This document shows positions 55,795 to 64,000 of a stretch of DNA of 64,000 nucleotides, piece by piece. Numbering within the stretch: the stretch's first letter is position 1; every line of letters starts with the position of its first letter. Under the pieces are notes generated by a model. The model was not told the origin of the DNA. It ran no database searches and saw only the letters and a program-made list of their open reading frames with translations. The stretch covers positions 806,001-870,000 of the forward strand of contig NZ_JAJFZN010000001.1 of assembly GCF_020731145.1 (NCBI RefSeq), read 5' to 3'. Both the position numbers and the translations under genes were made by a program. Source of the DNA: Sneathiella sp. HT1-7. GTDB taxonomy: Bacteria > Pseudomonadota > Alphaproteobacteria > Sneathiellales > Sneathiellaceae.

Positions 55795-55820
55795 ATTATT
55801 CTGGTTTCCGGTTCGCGAGT

Positions 55821-56027
55821 TCAGCGATGTATCAAGACTATTAGCAGGCGGAGATGGCGGGCTGCAAATGTTATATTATCACATTTGATTTGGAGCCAGC
55901 ATTTTTCCAATTCGCGACCCAAAAAACCGCCCCGACCTTTGGCTTTTGTATCACCAACCTTCACTTTAACGTGAAAACCATCGTCCATCTGTCCTACTTG
56001 CCCTTGAATACCCCCATATGATACCAA
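55821..56027 (-). CDS. Possible small protein, up to 68 residues
   Basis: An open frame upstream of ribA on the same strand. An internal ATG at 55988, preceded by GTAGGACAG, gives a 55-residue basic peptide starting MDDGFHVKVKVGDTK. No family is recognised. It could be a real small gene or chance coding in the ribA leader. The remainder of the 293-bp gap 55795-56087 holds no other evident feature. Confidence 0.2.
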   Translation of the reverse strand: MVSYGGIQGQVGQMDDGFHVKVKVGDTKAKGRGGFLGRELEKCWLQIKCDNITFAARHLRLLIVLIHR

Positions 56028-56087
56028 TTTTTAAGGCAGCGGAACGTATGAAAGCGTCCCGTTGCATAATAACAGTGGGGAAAACAT

Positions 56088-56777
56088 ATGACGGGCGGCA
56101 AAAAGATTCTTCTGGTCGATGATGATAATGCCTTACGGGAAACGTTGGCGGAACAACTCGACCTGCATGAGGAATTCCTGACCCAGCAGGCAGAAACCGC
56201 GTGCGATGCGCTGGACAAGATCAAGAAGAGCCATTTCGACCTGATCCTGCTGGATGTGGGCCTGCCCGATATGGACGGGCGAGAGGCCTGCAAATTGATC
56301 CGCAAAACCGGCAACAAAGCGCCGATCATCATGCTTACCGCGCAGGACAGCGACAGTGATCAGATTCTCGGCCTTGAAAGCGGGGCGAATGACTATGTCT
56401 CCAAGCCCTTCCGCATTGGGGTGCTGCTCGCCCGTATTCGTGCGCAGTTGCGCCAGCATGAACAGAGTGAAGATGCCGTTTTCAACATTGGTCCCTACAG
56501 CTTCCGCCCGGCGGCGAAGCTGATGCTGCATAAGGAAACGGCCCAAAAGGTCCGCCTGACCGAGAAGGAAACGGCGATCCTGAAATATCTCTATCGCGCT
56601 GGCAACAAGGTGGTGACCCGCGATATCCTCTTAAATGAGGTCTGGGGTTATAATGCCGGGGTGACGACACATACCTTGGAAACCCATATCTATCGGCTGC
56701 GGCAGAAAATAGAGGCAGAACCGTCAGATGCGAAGATATTGATTACAGAACCGGGCGGTTATCGTCTCGTTCCATAA
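56088..56777 (+). CDS. OmpR/PhoB-type response regulator (orphan)
   Basis: A 229-residue two-domain regulator: receiver with DDDN, phosphoacceptor Asp56 in LLDVGLPD and Lys106 in SKPF, then a winged-helix DNA-binding domain (LTEKETAILKYLYRAGNKVVTRDILLNEVWGY). No histidine kinase gene is next to it, so its partner is elsewhere. It converges on folC with 6 bp between stops. Confidence 0.9.
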   Translation: MTGGKKILLVDDDNALRETLAEQLDLHEEFLTQQAETACDALDKIKKSHFDLILLDVGLPDMDGREACKLIRKTGNKAPIIMLTAQDSDSDQILGLESGANDYVSKPFRIGVLLARIRAQLRQHEQSEDAVFNIGPYSFRPAAKLMLHKETAQKVRLTEKETAILKYLYRAGNKVVTRDILLNEVWGYNAGVTTHTLETHIYRLRQKIEAEPSDAKILITEPGGYRLVP

Positions 56778-56783
56778 CATATT

Positions 56784-58085
56784 TCAGCCGTTATCGCGTA
56801 AAATCTGTCCGGAAAGGTAAAGGCTGCCCGCTATCAGCAGGCGGCAGGGCTTCTCACTGAGTGTGGGTTTCAAATCCTCTACCGCCGCCTTCAGGGATGG
56901 CTTTTCCGTCATTTCGAGACCGGCCCCTCGCGCCATATTCGCCAGATCCGCTGCTGGTGTTGCCGCCGCTTCCTCCGGTATGGTGATGCAATGTCCCTTT
57001 TCGATTATGGGTGCAAGTTGGCTGAAGAAGGCTTTCTGGTCCTTGGTGTTCAGCATTCCAGCAATCAGATAGGTCGGTTTCGGGTCGGTTTCATTCCAGC
57101 TTATAAAGCTTTTTGCGATTTGTACCGCCGCTGCCGGATTATGCCCACCGTCCAGCCAAACCTCGACCTTATCGGGCAAAGCCTCCACAATGGGCCCTGT
57201 TGAGAGCCGTTGCATGCGTGCGGGCCAGTTAACTTTTTGCAACCCCTCACGAATTGCCGCGTCGGAGACTGTAAATCCACCAAGATGGTGGAGGCAGGCC
57301 ACCGCTGTTCCCGCATTTTCAATCTGATGAACTCCGTGAAGGGCGGGCAGGGGAAAGACGCGCGCGCCTTGCATTCCGTCATACTGCCAACCATCCGCGA
57401 CTTTATGGCAGGACCAGTCTCTGTTATATATATGTGCCGGAGATCCTAGAGATTCTGCTGTTTTTTGTAACACATTGAGGGCGATAGGATCCTGGGGGCC
57501 GATGACGACAGGCGCGTTTGGTTTAATAATCCCCGCCTTTTCCCAGGCAATTCCGGCGAGATCGGTGCCCAAAAATTCTGCGTGATCCTGAGAGATCGGC
57601 GTAATCGCGGTTAGCGCGGGTCGTGCCACCACGTTGGTGGCGTCATAGCGCCCGCCAAGCCCGGTTTCGAGCAAAAGAATATCGCCAGGCGTGTCGGCAA
57701 AGGCCTTAAACGCAGCAATAGTAGTAATCTCGAAATAAGTAATAGGGATGTCGCCATTGGCGGCTTCACACGTAAGGAGAAGCTCGCTCAATGCCTCTTC
57801 GTCGATAATGTTTCCGGCGAGACGAATGCGTTCAGCAAAGTGCACCAGATGCGGTGAGGTATAGACATGCACGCGATAGCCTGCCGCCTCCAGCATGGCG
57901 CGAAGATAGGCCAGCAGGGAGCCTTTGCCGTTGGTGCCCGCCACATGGATAACGGGGGGCAAGCGCCGCTCCGGGTGATCGAGTTTTGCGAGCAGGGGGA
58001 GCATCCGATCGAGAGTCAGGTCAATGACCTTCGGGTGCAGCGACATCAACCGCGCGAGAATCCGATCGCTATGGGTTCCGGTCAC
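56784..58085 (-). CDS. folC: Bifunctional dihydrofolate / folylpolyglutamate synthase
   Basis: A 433-residue Mur-ligase-like enzyme of folate synthesis. P-loop HVAGTNGKGSLLAYL near residue 46, SPHLVHFAERIR and VWLDGGHNPAAA in the C-terminal domain. It follows accD by 12 bp in the usual accD-folC order. Confidence 0.94.
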   Translation of the reverse strand: MTGTHSDRILARLMSLHPKVIDLTLDRMLPLLAKLDHPERRLPPVIHVAGTNGKGSLLAYLRAMLEAAGYRVHVYTSPHLVHFAERIRLAGNIIDEEALSELLLTCEAANGDIPITYFEITTIAAFKAFADTPGDILLLETGLGGRYDATNVVARPALTAITPISQDHAEFLGTDLAGIAWEKAGIIKPNAPVVIGPQDPIALNVLQKTAESLGSPAHIYNRDWSCHKVADGWQYDGMQGARVFPLPALHGVHQIENAGTAVACLHHLGGFTVSDAAIREGLQKVNWPARMQRLSTGPIVEALPDKVEVWLDGGHNPAAAVQIAKSFISWNETDPKPTYLIAGMLNTKDQKAFFSQLAPIIEKGHCITIPEEAAATPAADLANMARGAGLEMTEKPSLKAAVEDLKPTLSEKPCRLLIAGSLYLSGQILRDNG

Positions 58086-58097
58086 GAGGGAACCAGT

Positions 58098-59048
58098 CTA
58101 TTTTTTGGAACTGCTGGCTGCCGCGCTTTCCTCTTTCGCCACAGAAGGCTTGGCGACGGTCTTCTTGTCGCTATTCTTCATCACAGCAGGCGGAAGTTTC
58201 AGCTTTGTACCCAGCAAATCGATAATCCGGCAGAGGGTTTCGCGCATATCCTTGCGATGGACGACCATATCCAGCATGCCATGCTCCAACAGGAATTCCG
58301 CGCGTTGGAATCCGTCGGGTAGGGTTTCGCGGATCGTTTCCTCAATCACCCGGGGGCCAGCAAAACAAATAAGCGCGCCAGGTTCCGCAATCTGGATATC
58401 ACCCAGCATCGCATAGGAGGCCGTGACCCCGCCCGTCGTTGGATCGGTAAGGACGACAATAAAAGGCAGGCGGTTCTCTTTCAGGCGCTGAATTGCAACA
58501 GTTGTGCGCGGCATCTGCATGAGGGAGAGAATGCCTTCCTGCATCCGCGCGCCCCCGGCGGCGGAAAAGAGGATCAGTGGCGCTTTCTGTAAAATTGCAA
58601 GTTTGGAGGCGGCAACAATGGCCTCCCCCACTGCGAGGCCCAGGGATCCACCCATAAAGTCGAAATTCTGCACGGCGATAACGGCAGCGTTGCCGTTCAT
58701 CTTGCCGTGGGCAACCTTCATCGCGTCGATATCACCTGTTTTATGGCGCGCATCCTTCAGCCGCTCGGTATAGCGCTTGGAATCACGGAATTTCAGGGGA
58801 TCGACCGGTACTTCCGGTAGCTCAATCAGATCATACTTTGCCTCATCGAACAGCGCTTCGAACCGTTCCACTGGCGAAATACGGAGATGATAGTCGCAAT
58901 GGGCGCAGACATTCTGGTTGGCTTGCAGGTCGTTATGGAACAGCATCTGGCCACAATCGGGGCATTTCACCCAGAGATTATCGGGAGTATCCTGTTTTGT
59001 TGTCAGTTGCCGGAATTTCGGCAGGACCTTGTTCGTCAACCAGTTCAT
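58098..59048 (-). CDS. accD: Acetyl-CoA carboxylase carboxyltransferase beta subunit
   Basis: A 316-residue subunit of acetyl-CoA carboxylase for fatty acid synthesis. N-terminal zinc ribbon CPDC...CAHC (Cys29, 32, 48, 51), then the crotonase-type core with [12 protein letters not shown] and [28 protein letters not shown]. The last 30 residues are a Lys/Ser/Ala-rich tail. Lies 12 bp after trpA. Confidence 0.95.
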   Translation of the reverse strand: MNWLTNKVLPKFRQLTTKQDTPDNLWVKCPDCGQMLFHNDLQANQNVCAHCDYHLRISPVERFEALFDEAKYDLIELPEVPVDPLKFRDSKRYTERLKDARHKTGDIDAMKVAHGKMNGNAAVIAVQNFDFMGGSLGLAVGEAIVAASKLAILQKAPLILFSAAGGARMQEGILSLMQMPRTTVAIQRLKENRLPFIVVLTDPTTGGVTASYAMLGDIQIAEPGALICFAGPRVIEETIRETLPDGFQRAEFLLEHGMLDMVVHRKDMRETLCRIIDLLGTKLKLPPAVMKNSDKKTVAKPSVAKEESAAASSSKK

Positions 59049-59060
59049 ATTTGCGTCCTG

Positions 59061-59879
59061 TTACGTCTTTTTTACGCTGCGGATACCCGCTGAAATCTCG
59101 CGCGCCAGATCGAGCACCCGTTTTACTTTGTCTTCATCACCATCACCGAGCGCGACTTGCTCCACCAGCGCCGTGCCGACAACTGCGCCATCAGCGATCT
59201 TCGCAATTTCCGCCGCCTGTGCTCCGGTCCGAAGCCCGAAGCCTACCGCAATCGGCAGATCGGTCGTTTTGCGGAACCGGGTGAGAGCGATCGCCACATC
59301 ACTTGGCTTTGGCGCCGCGGCGCCCGTCGTTCCGGCAATCGAGACATAATAAAGGAAGCCCGACGAATTGGCGAGAACCTTCGGCAAGCGCTTGTCATCT
59401 GTGGTCGGCGTGGCGAGGCGAATGAAGTTAAGCCCGGCCTCGCGCGCGGGAAGGCAAAGTTCCTTGTCTTCCTCGGACGGCAGATCAACAACGATCAGGC
59501 CATCGACCCCGGCGGCTTTCGCATCGATCAGGAATTGATCGACGCCGTAGCTGTAGATCGGGTTGTAATAGCCCATGAGCACGATTGGCGTCTCGTCATC
59601 ACCGATGCGGAACTCCGAAATCAGCTTGAGCGTCTTTTTGAGTGTGGTGCCCGCGGCGAGCGCACGAAGCCCCGCCTGCTGGATCGCGGGTCCGTCAGCC
59701 ATCGGGTCGGTGAAAGGCAGGCCGACCTCAATAATATCTGCGCCCGCGCCGGGCAGACCTTTTACAATCTTCAGCGCGGTCTCAAGGTTCGGGTCGCCGG
59801 CCATCACATAGGTGACAAAGGCGGCGCGCCCCTCAGCCTTCAGGGCTTTGAAACGGCGGTCAATACGGGTTTCGCTCAC
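59061..59879 (-). CDS. trpA: Tryptophan synthase alpha chain
   Basis: A 272-residue TIM barrel that cleaves indole-3-glycerol phosphate. Catalytic Glu51 and Asp62 lie in [14 protein letters not shown]. The start overlaps the trpB stop by 4 bp (ATGA), coupling synthesis of the two subunits. Confidence 0.95.
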   Translation of the reverse strand: MSETRIDRRFKALKAEGRAAFVTYVMAGDPNLETALKIVKGLPGAGADIIEVGLPFTDPMADGPAIQQAGLRALAAGTTLKKTLKLISEFRIGDDETPIVLMGYYNPIYSYGVDQFLIDAKAAGVDGLIVVDLPSEEDKELCLPAREAGLNFIRLATPTTDDKRLPKVLANSSGFLYYVSIAGTTGAAAPKPSDVAIALTRFRKTTDLPIAVGFGLRTGAQAAEIAKIADGAVVGTALVEQVALGDGDEDKVKRVLDLAREISAGIRSVKKT

Positions 59880-61087
59880 AACTCAACTCCCAACGCATCG
59901 GCAACGGTGAAAATGTCCTTGTCGCCGCGCCCGGAAAGGTTAACGACGATAATATGCTCCTTCGGCAGGTCCGGGGCGAGCTTTTCCAGATAGGCGAGGG
60001 CATGGGCGCTCTCCAGCGCGGGGATAATTCCCTCCAGCTTGCAGCAGAGCTGGAACGCCTCCAGCGCCTCGGCATCCGTCGCATTTACATATTTGACCCG
60101 CCCGATATCGTTGAGCCAGGAATGCTCCGGCCCGATGCCGGGATAATCGAGGCCAGCGGAGATGGAATGCGCCTCCAAAATCTGGCCATCGTCATCCTGA
60201 AGTAAATAGGTACGGTTGCCATGCAGCACGCCCGGCCGTCCGCCTTTAAGCGACGCGGCGTGCTTATCCGTATCGATGCCGTGGCCCGCGGCCTCAACGC
60301 CGATAATGTCGATACTCTCGTCATCAAGGAAGGGATGGAACAGGCCCATGGCGTTCGATCCGCCACCAATACAGGCAAGCAAGGTATCGGGCAGGCGGCC
60401 TTCGGCCTCCATGATCTGGCGGCGGGTTTCTTCCCCGATCACGCATTGAAAATCGCGGACAAGCTCAGGATAGGGGTGAGGCCCGGCGACGGTGCCGATG
60501 ATGTAGAAGGTATCCTCCACGTTCGTCACCCAGTCGCGCAATGCCTCGTTCATCGCGTCCTTCAAGGTCCGCGCGCCGGATTTCACCGGGACAACCTCTG
60601 CCCCCAGCAGTTTCATGCGGAAAACGTTGGGTTTCTGCCGTTCGATATCCGTCTCGCCCATATAGATCGCGCATTCAAGACCAAACCGCGCGGCGACGGT
60701 GGCGGTGGCAACCCCGTGCTGGCCTGCGCCGGTCTCGGCGATAATGCGTTTCTTGCCCATACGGCGGGCGAGCAGGATCTGTCCCATGCAATTGTTGATC
60801 TTGTGCGCGCCGGTGTGGTTCAAATCCTCGCGCTTGAGATAAATCTTCGCGCCGCCATAATGCTCGGTCAGTCGTTCGGCGAAATAAAGCGGGGATTCCC
60901 GTCCCACAAAATGCTTGAGCAATCCGGAAAGCTCTTTCGCGAATTCCGGATCCTTCTTCGATGCCTCATAGGCGGCATCCAGCTCCAGAATAAGCGGCAT
61001 CAGCGTCTCGGCGACAAATTGCCCGCCGAAAATGCCGAAATGACCGGTTTCATCCGGTCCGGTGCGATAGCTGTTCAGTTTCACCAT
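59876..61087 (-). CDS. trpB: Tryptophan synthase beta chain
   Basis: A 403-residue PLP enzyme joining indole and serine. The PLP Lys96 is in HTGAHKINN, the phosphate loop GGGSNAMG lies in the C-terminal half. It is the TrpB1 type of normal length. Starts 23 bp after the trpF stop. Confidence 0.96.
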   Translation of the reverse strand: MVKLNSYRTGPDETGHFGIFGGQFVAETLMPLILELDAAYEASKKDPEFAKELSGLLKHFVGRESPLYFAERLTEHYGGAKIYLKREDLNHTGAHKINNCMGQILLARRMGKKRIIAETGAGQHGVATATVAARFGLECAIYMGETDIERQKPNVFRMKLLGAEVVPVKSGARTLKDAMNEALRDWVTNVEDTFYIIGTVAGPHPYPELVRDFQCVIGEETRRQIMEAEGRLPDTLLACIGGGSNAMGLFHPFLDDESIDIIGVEAAGHGIDTDKHAASLKGGRPGVLHGNRTYLLQDDDGQILEAHSISAGLDYPGIGPEHSWLNDIGRVKYVNATDAEALEAFQLCCKLEGIIPALESAHALAYLEKLAPDLPKEHIIVVNLSGRGDKDIFTVADALGVEL

Positions 61088-61110
61088 GTCGTATTACGCC
61101 TTAAATTTCT

Positions 61111-61767
61111 TCATTCTATCTCGATGGCGGCAACTGCCACCAGAAAGGCCTCAATCGCGGCGGGGTTTTTGCGCCCGGGCTCGAATTCGACGCCAGAGGA
61201 GGTATCGACGATCGTCGCGCCCGATATGCGCACTGCCTCGGCGATATTTTCTGCATCAAGCCCACCCGCCAGCATCCACGGGGTGGTGATTTTCGCGTCC
61301 GCCAGCAATTCCCAATCAAACGCCAGTCCATTGCCACCCGGAAGCGCGTTTTCCATGTTTTTAGGCTCTTTTGCATCAAACAGCAACATGTCGGCCACGC
61401 CGTCATAGCGGTCAACTTCTTCAAGTGATGCCGCACTGTCAACCTTGATCGCCTTGATCACGGGCAGGCTATAGGCTTCCTTGATCTCGCGCACCCGATC
61501 AGGCGATTCCGTTCCATGCAACTGTATCCAATCTAATGATACGGTGGTGAGAACGTCGTGGATCAACTGATCGTCCGGATTAACGAACAGGCCGACCTTC
61601 TTTACATGAATAGGCACCTTCGAGGCGAGCAAGGCGGCCTCATCCGCCGAGATATTACGCGGGCTTGGGCCATAAAAGACAAAACCCACGAAGGCGGCCC
61701 CGTTTAAAATGGCGGCCTCAAGCGCGGCGGCGTCATTGAGGCCGCATATTTTTGCTGATACAGGCAT
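61111..61767 (-). CDS. trpF: Phosphoribosylanthranilate isomerase
   Basis: A 218-residue TIM barrel of tryptophan synthesis with KICGLNDAAAL (catalytic Cys8) near the N-terminus, VGLFVNPDDQ, and WMLAGGLDAENIAEAV followed by DTSSGVE at the phosphate-binding end. Directly abuts the pyrF stop. Confidence 0.94.
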   Translation of the reverse strand: MPVSAKICGLNDAAALEAAILNGAAFVGFVFYGPSPRNISADEAALLASKVPIHVKKVGLFVNPDDQLIHDVLTTVSLDWIQLHGTESPDRVREIKEAYSLPVIKAIKVDSAASLEEVDRYDGVADMLLFDAKEPKNMENALPGGNGLAFDWELLADAKITTPWMLAGGLDAENIAEAVRISGATIVDTSSGVEFEPGRKNPAAIEAFLVAVAAIEIE

Positions 61768-62478
61768 TTATGCGGCGATGTCCCCGACGATGGCACTTGC
61801 GGCGGCGGCGGGGTCTTCTGCGCCCGTGATCGGCCGACCGATTACCAGATAGCTTGCGCCGTCAGTCATCGCCTCAATCGGGGTTTTTACCCGTTTCTGA
61901 TCGCCATGATCGGAACCCAAAGGGCGAATGCCGGGAACAACCAGCTTGAAATCGGGCCCGCATGTCTGACGGAGTGCCTGAATCTCGCGCGGGGAACAGA
62001 TCACGCCATCGGCACCATTCTTTTGCGCCAGTTCGGCAAGGCGGAGGACCTGTTCTTCCGCCGGGCTATCCACACCGACCGCTTTCAAGTCTGCGTCATC
62101 CATGCTGGTGAGCACGGTAACGCCAAGGATCAGGGGCCGGCCTTCGCCAAATTCAGCGGAGGCATCAGCAGCGGCGCGGATCATGGCGGGGCCGCCGCTT
62201 GCGTGGATGGTCAGCATCGTCGGCTTGATAAACTTTGCCGCCGCGCGTACGCCGCCCGCAACGGTGTTGGGAATATCGTGGAACTTGAGATCGAGGAAGA
62301 GCGGTGTTGTCTCGCCTGCGACGGCCATGACGCCCTGCGGTCCGTGGGAGGTGAAAAACTCCTTGCCGAGCTTTATGCCGCCCGAAATCGGCGCGAGCGC
62401 ACGTCCAAGCGCGACGGCGGCGTCGAGGTTGGTTGTGTCAATTGCGGTGAAAACGGCATTTTGCGGCGTCAATCTCAT
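61768..62478 (-). CDS. pyrF: Orotidine 5'-phosphate decarboxylase
   Basis: A 236-residue decarboxylase making UMP. The catalytic D-K-D residues are in FLDLKFHDIPNTV (Asp63, Lys65, Asp68), with the phosphate-binding VVPGIRP and YLVIGRPITGA. GGAGG lies before the ATG. First gene of the pyrF-trpF-trpB-trpA-accD-folC run; a promoter probably lies in the 112-bp gap upstream. Confidence 0.95.
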   Translation of the reverse strand: MRLTPQNAVFTAIDTTNLDAAVALGRALAPISGGIKLGKEFFTSHGPQGVMAVAGETTPLFLDLKFHDIPNTVAGGVRAAAKFIKPTMLTIHASGGPAMIRAAADASAEFGEGRPLILGVTVLTSMDDADLKAVGVDSPAEEQVLRLAELAQKNGADGVICSPREIQALRQTCGPDFKLVVPGIRPLGSDHGDQKRVKTPIEAMTDGASYLVIGRPITGAEDPAAAASAIVGDIAA

Positions 62479-62590
62479 GGCAAGGCCTCCTATTTTCTGA
62501 GATATAGGTGAAATCTGCGGCGATAATAGAGGCTTTTGGCAAAATGAAAAGTGATAGCGGCAGAATTATCGAAAAAGTGGGGCTATAGCC

Positions 62591-63529
62591 CTATCCGTTT
62601 GCCTCATAGGCGAGAATGGCAGCGGCGAGATCCTCAAGGGCAGCACCGGTCGACTTGAAGAGGGTGATTTCATCATCCAACGCGCGACCGGCATGCGTTC
62701 CCTTGCAGAGATCATAAAGATCGGCCTGAATATCGCTTTCCCTGATGACGCCAGTTTGCAGCGGTTGGACAATATCGCCTGCCTCTTTCAGGCCGCCTTC
62801 GCGCGTATCCACGAACAGCGTCGCGATTTTCACGGCATCATCATTGCTTTCGCGCATGGCTGGGGTAAAGGCGCCGACCAGATCGAGGTGTGCGCCCGGC
62901 TTCAGCCACTCGCCTTTGATCAGCGGTTCGGTGGAAAGTGTCGCGCAGGAAATGAGGTCGGCGTGCCGGGCGGCGTCTTCTAAATTTGTGACAACCTGGG
63001 CGGAAAACCCCTCTCGCGTGAGGTCGTCGGCGAGCTTTTCCGCCTTTTCCGGGCGGTGGTTCCAAATCGATATCTCTTTAAGGTCCCGCACCGCAGAATG
63101 CGCCCGGATAAGGCAGGGCGCCATGGCGCCAGCCCCGACCATCAGCATGGTAGATGCATCCTTTCGGACAAGATAGGAGGCGGCGAGCGCAGAGGCAGCC
63201 GCTGTTCGGCGGATTGTCAGTTCGCCCGCATCCATCAGGGCGAGCGCGCGGCCATCAACAGCATCGAACAGCATATAGGTTCCCTGAACAGAGGGCAGGC
63301 CCTTTGCGCCGTTTTCCGGCATCACCGTTACGGTCTTGAGGCCGAGAAACCCGCCTGATTGCCAGGCAGGCATGATGAGGAGGGTGCCTTTTTTCTCATC
63401 TTCGGGGTCCAGCCCGTGATGATGACGAAGCGGCTGGGTACAGCCATCGATAAACATTCGGCGAAGGGCATCGATCAGTGCCGGGTATTGAAGCGCGTCA
63501 GCGATTTTAGCATTGTCGATAATCTGCAT
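62591..63529 (-). CDS. Ornithine cyclodeaminase / mu-crystallin family protein
   Basis: A 312-residue NAD(P)-binding protein. Rossmann motif VGAGAMAPCLIRAH lies near residue 130, preceded by LTIRRTAAASALAASYL. Members are ornithine cyclodeaminases, alanine dehydrogenases or imine reductases; the substrate cannot be told. The ATG at 63529 lies 9 bp after the lapA stop; a TTG three codons earlier is possible. Confidence 0.85.
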   Translation of the reverse strand: MQIIDNAKIADALQYPALIDALRRMFIDGCTQPLRHHHGLDPEDEKKGTLLIMPAWQSGGFLGLKTVTVMPENGAKGLPSVQGTYMLFDAVDGRALALMDAGELTIRRTAAASALAASYLVRKDASTMLMVGAGAMAPCLIRAHSAVRDLKEISIWNHRPEKAEKLADDLTREGFSAQVVTNLEDAARHADLISCATLSTEPLIKGEWLKPGAHLDLVGAFTPAMRESNDDAVKIATLFVDTREGGLKEAGDIVQPLQTGVIRESDIQADLYDLCKGTHAGRALDDEITLFKSTGAALEDLAAAILAYEANG

Positions 63530-63538
63530 TTGGGTCAA

Positions 63539-63916
63539 TCAGCCGACATGATGCTCAAGCTGTTGTTTCCCCGTGATAGGCGGCGCCAGTGCATCGGGCG
63601 CCGGGCCTTTGCTCTCTCGCGCATGGGCTTCTTCCAGTTCGCGGGTGAGGCGGACGTTTTTGCCTTTAAGTTCCTCCACCTCCCGCTTGTAAAGGCGGTT
63701 TTCATGGCGTGCGGTATGTCCACGCAGCCAGGTCACAACGGCACCGGCGATCAGGCCGACAAAACCCGCGGCCAGCAGTAGGGCATAGAGCGGTAAATCA
63801 AACGCAAAGGGGAACGGATCGAGGGAAAAAGTCACCACTTCCCGATTGGCGATGCTTAGCGCCGCCACGACAAGGGCGATGACAAGGAAAAGTATCCAGA
63901 AAAATAATTTCAGCAT
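63539..63916 (-). CDS. lapA: LapA domain (DUF1049) membrane protein
   Basis: A 125-residue protein with two membrane helices (residues 3-22 and 44-66) around the family's SIANREVVTFSLDPFP segment and a cytoplasmic coiled coil (RHENRLYKREVEELKGKNVRLTRELEE). In E. coli LapA works with LapB in LPS control. GAAGGA precedes the ATG. The last 84 bases of the window (63917-64000) show no gene. Confidence 0.85.
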   Translation of the reverse strand: MLKLFFWILFLVIALVVAALSIANREVVTFSLDPFPFAFDLPLYALLLAAGFVGLIAGAVVTWLRGHTARHENRLYKREVEELKGKNVRLTRELEEAHARESKGPAPDALAPPITGKQQLEHHVG

Positions 63917-64000
63917 GGACGTCCTTCTGGTTCAGACAACTGTTGCCGCCAGATTAACGGTATTTTGGGCCGATGGCGAACCCTTTAAGCGTCGGTGTTA

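Noticed and set aside
60221-61408. Long + strand frame of 395 codons opposite trpB and trpF
   Set aside because: Antisense to two certain genes; the composition reflects codon bias of trpB.
1-64000. tRNA, rRNA, CRISPR array, IS element or prophage
   Set aside because: No cloverleaf, repeat-spacer pattern, transposase or integrase was seen in the gaps examined by eye.

Overview
The window is chromosomal DNA of a free-living alphaproteobacterium. The evidence is RegB/RegA, MmcB, TimA, HemJ, DUF3576, LptE-HolA after LeuS, porins ending in Phe, and the hemE / DUF299 gene pair. Gene content resembles Sneathiella- or Rhodospirillales-like bacteria; the genus cannot be fixed from sequence alone. 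Base composition is moderately GC-rich. No tRNA, rRNA, CRISPR array, insertion sequence or prophage was seen.

The centre is the likely chromosomal replication origin. The 395-bp gap between the divergent PPSR gene and hemE (23808-24202) is AT-rich and carries repeated TTATCCCC-type DnaA-box-like 9-mers and a 19-bp AT-only palindrome. Genes run away from it on both sides: PPSR-maf-aroE-coaE-dnaQ to the left; hemE-hemH-hemJ-rho, then mnmE-mnmG-rsmG-parA-parB, to the right. Five parS-like sites (TGTTTCACGTGAAACA, three exact) lie 4.7-11.7 kb right of the gap. Two sit inside rsmG and one inside a quinone oxidoreductase gene.

Layout: 1-4.0 kb holds a YgjP-like metallopeptidase (cut by the window edge), YcgN, an intracellular PHA depolymerase with a histone-H1-like tail, an ankyrin protein and a SYLF protein. 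4.1-11.3 kb is a probable seven-gene unit: regB, regA, a solitary beta-class DNA methyltransferase, a GT4 glycosyltransferase and the heptose genes gmhA-hldE-hldD. 11.3-19 kb holds a small orphan, a cupin, mmcB, an XRE regulator, smr, lutABC, terC, mltA and timA, followed by divergent fxsA and secB. 20-38 kb is the origin region. 38-46.6 kb holds VOC, LysR, GNAT, PPOX and HAD genes and the holA-lptE-leuS-DUF3576 block. 46.6-52.4 kb is the most accessory-looking part: two tandem paralogous porins and three tandem paralogous PAPS-type sulfotransferases. 52.4-64 kb holds yggS, an L,D-transpeptidase-like gene, ribA, an orphan OmpR-type regulator, and the folC-accD-trpA-trpB-trpF-pyrF block with an ornithine cyclodeaminase-like gene and lapA.

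The genes serve chromosome replication and segregation, haem synthesis, tRNA modification, LPS inner-core heptose and LPS export, redox-responsive regulation, lactate and PHA use, and tryptophan/pyrimidine/folate/fatty-acid metabolism. The most notable points are the origin with its parS cluster written partly into protein-coding sequence, an acidic tail on ParB, a basic PhaF-like tail on the PHA depolymerase, the triple sulfotransferase cluster, and a near-perfect CRP-type operator placed upstream of a predicted porin promoter.
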